From Homarus americanus (Eukaryota > Arthropoda > Malacostraca > Decapoda > Nephropidae), in NCBI RefSeq assembly GCF_018991925.1, contig NW_024720711.1:6930365-6994364 (forward strand): a stretch of 64,000 bases of DNA. Direction: 5' to 3'. Made by a program: the position numbers and the translations under genes. This document shows positions 60,835 through 64,000 of the stretch, in pieces (the stretch's first letter is position 1; the number at the start of each line of letters is the position of its first letter). A model generated the notes under the pieces. The model did no database searches. It saw only the letters and a list, made by a program, of their open reading frames with translations, and was not told the DNA's origin.

Positions 60835-61498
60835 TGTTGTTGTTATCTCTCATTGTTGTTGTCTCTCATTTTTGTTGTTGTCTCGCATTTGTTGTTGTTG
60901 TGTCTCATTTATTGTTGTTGTCTCTCAGTTGTTGTTGTTATCTCTCACTCCTCATTGTTATCTCACTCCTCATTGTTATCTCTCACTCCTCATTGTTATC
61001 TCTCACTCCTCATTGTTATCTCTCACTCCTCATTGTTATCTCTCACTCCTCATTCTTCTCTCAGGCCTCATTGTTATCTCTCACTCCTCATTATTTATCT
61101 CTCCTCCTCATTCTTCTCCTCAGGCCTCGTGTTATCTCTCCTCCCTCATTCTTCTCTCACTCCCCTCGTGTTATCTCTCACTCCTCATTGTTATCTCTCA
61201 CTCCTCATTGTTGTATCTCTCCTCCTCGTGTTATCTCTCACCTCCCCTCATTGTTATCCTACTCCTCATTGTTATCTCACTCCTCATTGTTATCTCACTC
61301 CTCATTGTTATCTCTCACTCCTCATTGTTATCTCTCACTCCTCATTGTTATCTCACTCCTCATTGTTATCTCACTCCTCATTGTTATCTCTCACTCCTCG
61401 TTGTTGTTATCTCTCACTCCTCATTGTTATCTCTCACTCCTCATTGTTATCTCACTCCTCATTGTTATCTCACTCCTCATTCTTCTCTCACCTCTTAC
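60835..61498 (+). repeat. 20-bp minisatellite array
   Basis: About 33 copies around CTCATTGTTATCTCTCACTC, with an earlier GTTGTTGTTGTCTCTCATTT variant at 60835-60945. The 210-265 codon Leu/Ser/His frames are repeat products. Confidence 0.95.
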
Positions 61499-61825
61499 AG
61501 TGAGAGAAACATTGAACAATAACACCACAAAATCGACTCCTCGGCAACCCTCCCTCCAGCTGGTAATTGACGTCATGACAACAATTCATCATTGACAGAT
61601 CGCGTGGTTGACGGAGGCCCTGATCCAGTCCAAGACCCTGATCAGTCCCTCATGACGGGCCTGATCAAGTGATGATCAAAGGAGTCGCCACTGGGTTTCT
61701 TATTATTGGATGTGTTGTGTTTTAGGGGGGCGGGGAGGGGGGTTGGGGAAGAGGAGGGGGGCTGGGGAAGGGATAGGGAGAGAGGAGCTGGGGAGATGGA
61801 GGAGGGCCAGAGAAAAGGATTTAAG

Positions 61826-62662
61826 TCATCGTATTCATGGGGTTAAGTCATCGTATTGAAGGGGTTAAGTCATCGTATTGAAGGGGTTAAGTCATCGTAT
61901 TGAAGGTGGTTAAGTCATCGTATTGAAGGGGGTTCGTCATCGTATTCAAGGGGTGATCATCGTATTCAAGGGGGTGAAGTCATCGTATGATGAAGGGGTT
62001 AAGTCTCATCGTATTGAAGGGGTTAAGTCATCGTATTGAGGGTTAAGTCATCGTATTGAAGGGGGTTAAGTCATCGTATTGAAGGGGTTAAGTCATCGTA
62101 TTGAAGGGGGTTAAGTCTCATCGTATTGAAGGAGTTAAGTCATCGTATTGAGGGGATGCGTCATCGTATTCATGGGGTTAAGTCATCGTATTGAGGATTT
62201 AGTCATCATGTTCATGATCATTGAGGGGTTAAGTCATCGTATTGAAGGGGTTAAGTCATCGTATTGAAGGGTTAAGTCATATTGAAGGGGTTAAGTCATC
62301 GTATTCATGACGGGGTTAAGTCATCGTATTGAAGGGGTTGTCATCGTATTGAAGGGGTTAAGTCATCGTATTGAAGGGGTTAAGTCATCGTATTCATGGG
62401 GTTAAGTCATCGTATTGAAGGGGTTAAGTCATCGTATTCAAGGGGTTAAGTCATCGTATTCAAGGGGTTAAGTCATCGTATTCAAGGGGTTAACTCTTCG
62501 TATTCAAGGGGTGAAGTCATCGTATTCAAGGGGTTAAAGTCATATAAGGGGTTAAGTCATCGTATTGAAGGGGTTAACTCATCGTATTCAAGGGGTGAAG
62601 TCATCGTATTCAAGGGGTTAAAGTCATCGTATTTAAGGGGTTAAAGTCATCGTATTCAAGGG
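61826..62662 (+). repeat. 22-bp minisatellite array related to the one at 25.6 kb
   Basis: About 38 copies of GTCATCGTATTGAAGGGG plus TTAA, with TTCAAGG and TTCATGG variants. The terminal part (62430-62660) prefers TTCAAGG, the form closest to the 25583-25875 array. Confidence 0.95.
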
Positions 62663-62939
62663 GCTTCTGTGTTCATCAGCTATAAGCCAATCACAACTAG
62701 ATGCCACATGTTGTCGAGAGTGTTCAGAGACTTTTGACCGTACCTGTACATTAATAATTATTGTAGAAAAAGTCTTCCCCCCTCCCCTCCCTCCCCCGTC
62801 TTGGCTATCGTAGCGGGTGTGGAGGTCCCTCTCGACTCTCAGTAATCAAGAAAAAGAAAGTAAAAAATTCAGTTAATATGTTGACAGAAATTAGGATATA
62901 TTTTTTTTTCTCTCTCAAGACGCCAAGATGAATTGTAGA

Positions 62940-63210
62940 ATACTTCCTTCCCTTATCACTCCTTCCTTCCATTCGTTCCTCACTCGTCACTCCACTGCCT
63001 CCTTCGCAACTCTTTTCCCTCTCCCTCCTCCTCGTCACTCCTTCCCTCCCTCCCCTCGTCCCTTCCTCCCCGTTCTTCCCTTGTCTATCCCACCCTCCCT
63101 ACCTCCCTCCCACATCACAAATCTCCCTTTCCCCCCCCCACCCTCCCTTTCTACCCCTCTCTCATGTCACGTCTCTCCCTTTCTGCCCCTCCCCCCCCTC
63201 TTTTTCTACC
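62940..63210 (+). repeat. Polypyrimidine tract
   Basis: C/T-rich DNA with CCTTCCCTCC motifs. Confidence 0.85.
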
Positions 63211-63229
63211 AGCCAGCCAACCAACAACA

Positions 63230-63440
63230 TGAGCAACAACAACAACAACAACACCAACACAACAAAAACAGCAAACCCTATAGCAACAACAACAACAACA
63301 ACACCACAAAAATATTATCAAGAACAACAAAAACAAAAATAATAACTACAACAACAACAACATCAACACCACAAGAACATTATCAAGAACAACAACAAAC
63401 AAAAAATAACAACTACAACAGAGCAAAAGAACAACACTAA
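63230..63440 (+). repeat. (AAC)n repeat with AAGAACATTATC-type segments
   Basis: Blocks of ACAACA are separated by two copies of an AA(A/C)ATTATCAAGAACAAC segment about 70 bp apart. Confidence 0.9.
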
Positions 63441-63890
63441 ACAACAACAGCAAGAGGCCTCACCACTGCTCATCATAAATAAGTGAGTACCGGCATCATA
63501 CAATTTTTAAAACTTTGCCTGAACAACTTCTCAACTTTGACAATAACAGTTTCCTATACGACCAGAACAATCCGTCCTTCAGAGTCCGACGAGGCTTCGG
63601 CCCTCAACGATGTGAACGAACCAACTCCCTGTTTCATATCATTTCGCTTCTTTCGGTATTTTTTTTTTTTTTATACAATTCTTCATTTTCTTCCAATTCC
63701 TCTTTCGTTATTGAGGATTAAGGTTTAATGTTCTGTTATTTTCTTATTATTATTATTATTCCATTGTTTCGTGTTTGTTATCGTTTAATATGTAATAATT
63801 TCATCTTTTCCCTCCACCTCTGATCATCTTGGGTTAAAAAAAAGTACACTGCTTTTGCCTCTTTATTTTATGTAACACTTGATAGATGTG
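63440..63890. other. Unique AT-rich stretch
   Basis: No gene supported. T-run at 63660-63672 and (TTA)6 at 63744-63760. Confidence 0.55.
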
Positions 63891-63893
63891 AAC

Positions 63894-63895
<2 letters not shown>

Positions 63896-63978
<83 letters not shown>
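63896..63978 (+). repeat. (TC)n microsatellite
   Basis: About 41 units. Confidence 0.97.
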
Positions 63979-63981
<3 letters not shown>

Positions 63982-64000
63982 ACCTATATCATTTTAGCTT

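Noticed and set aside
60798..61595. 265-codon Leu/Ser-rich frame resembling a membrane protein
   Set aside because: It is the 20-bp CTCATTGTTATCTCTCACTC array; the hydrophobicity is compositional, and three frames are open at once.

Overview
This window is eukaryotic, almost entirely non-coding nuclear DNA, most consistent with an arthropod and specifically a decapod-like crustacean. The support is: (i) an extreme density of (CA/GT)n, (GA/CT)n and (GGT)n microsatellites and of kilobase-scale minisatellites; (ii) degenerate TTAGG-type repeats, the ancestral arthropod telomere unit, at internal positions; (iii) a broken CR1/L2-like LINE whose 3' end is short TTCTTATG direct repeats, a type I associate with decapod genomes; and (iv) a coiled-coil exon with a cut/CUX-type sequence bounded by standard GT-AG splice signals. 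There is no bacterial gene layout, no operon and no CRISPR array, and I recognise no tRNA or rRNA. The organism call is inference; the sequence alone cannot name a species.

Layout. 1-12 kb: microsatellites, purine/pyrimidine-biased tracts, small G-rich minisatellites, a short interstitial telomere-like tract (4398-4443), several very degenerate 40-130 bp tandem repeats, and two weak exon candidates (7337-7509 and 10993-11046). 12.7-16.5 kb: dense minisatellites, including a 22-bp family with an exact 308-bp higher-order period and about 2 kb of G-rich arrays. 16.5-22.4 kb: mainly long (CA)n/(GT)n tracts. 22.58-24.79 kb: a 5'-truncated, frameshifted LINE that landed inside a 25-bp minisatellite (24794-25378) and itself carries a nested short insertion. 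25.58-25.88 kb: a 22-bp minisatellite whose close relative forms a much larger array at 61.8-62.66 kb. 25976-26154 (minus strand): the best protein-coding call, one internal exon of a cut/CUX-CASP homologue. 26-40 kb: mostly unique sequence with microsatellites, a 22-bp minisatellite (33952-34515), a 100-N gap flanked by inverted repeat arms (36347-36512), and a 25-bp array (39116-39640). 40.3-48.5 kb: an array of about 8 kb built on a 26-bp C/A/T-only unit that has no stop codon in any plus-strand frame and so generates long meaningless reading frames. 48.5-64 kb: further microsatellites, polypyrimidine tracts, arrays at 52.7, 54.1, 58.1, 60.8 and 61.8 kb, and a possible 42-nt microexon at 54976-55017 (plus strand).

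The simplest reading is a large intron or intergenic region around a cut/CUX-like gene. Nearly all long reading frames here are products of tandem repeats (HTHTHT, VCVCVC, SLSLSL, PPHYHH, GGGG) and are not annotated as genes. I found no convincing new multi-gene biological system. The points of real interest concern repeat biology: array nesting, higher-order structure, shared monomers between distant arrays, and an assembly gap inside an inverted repeat.
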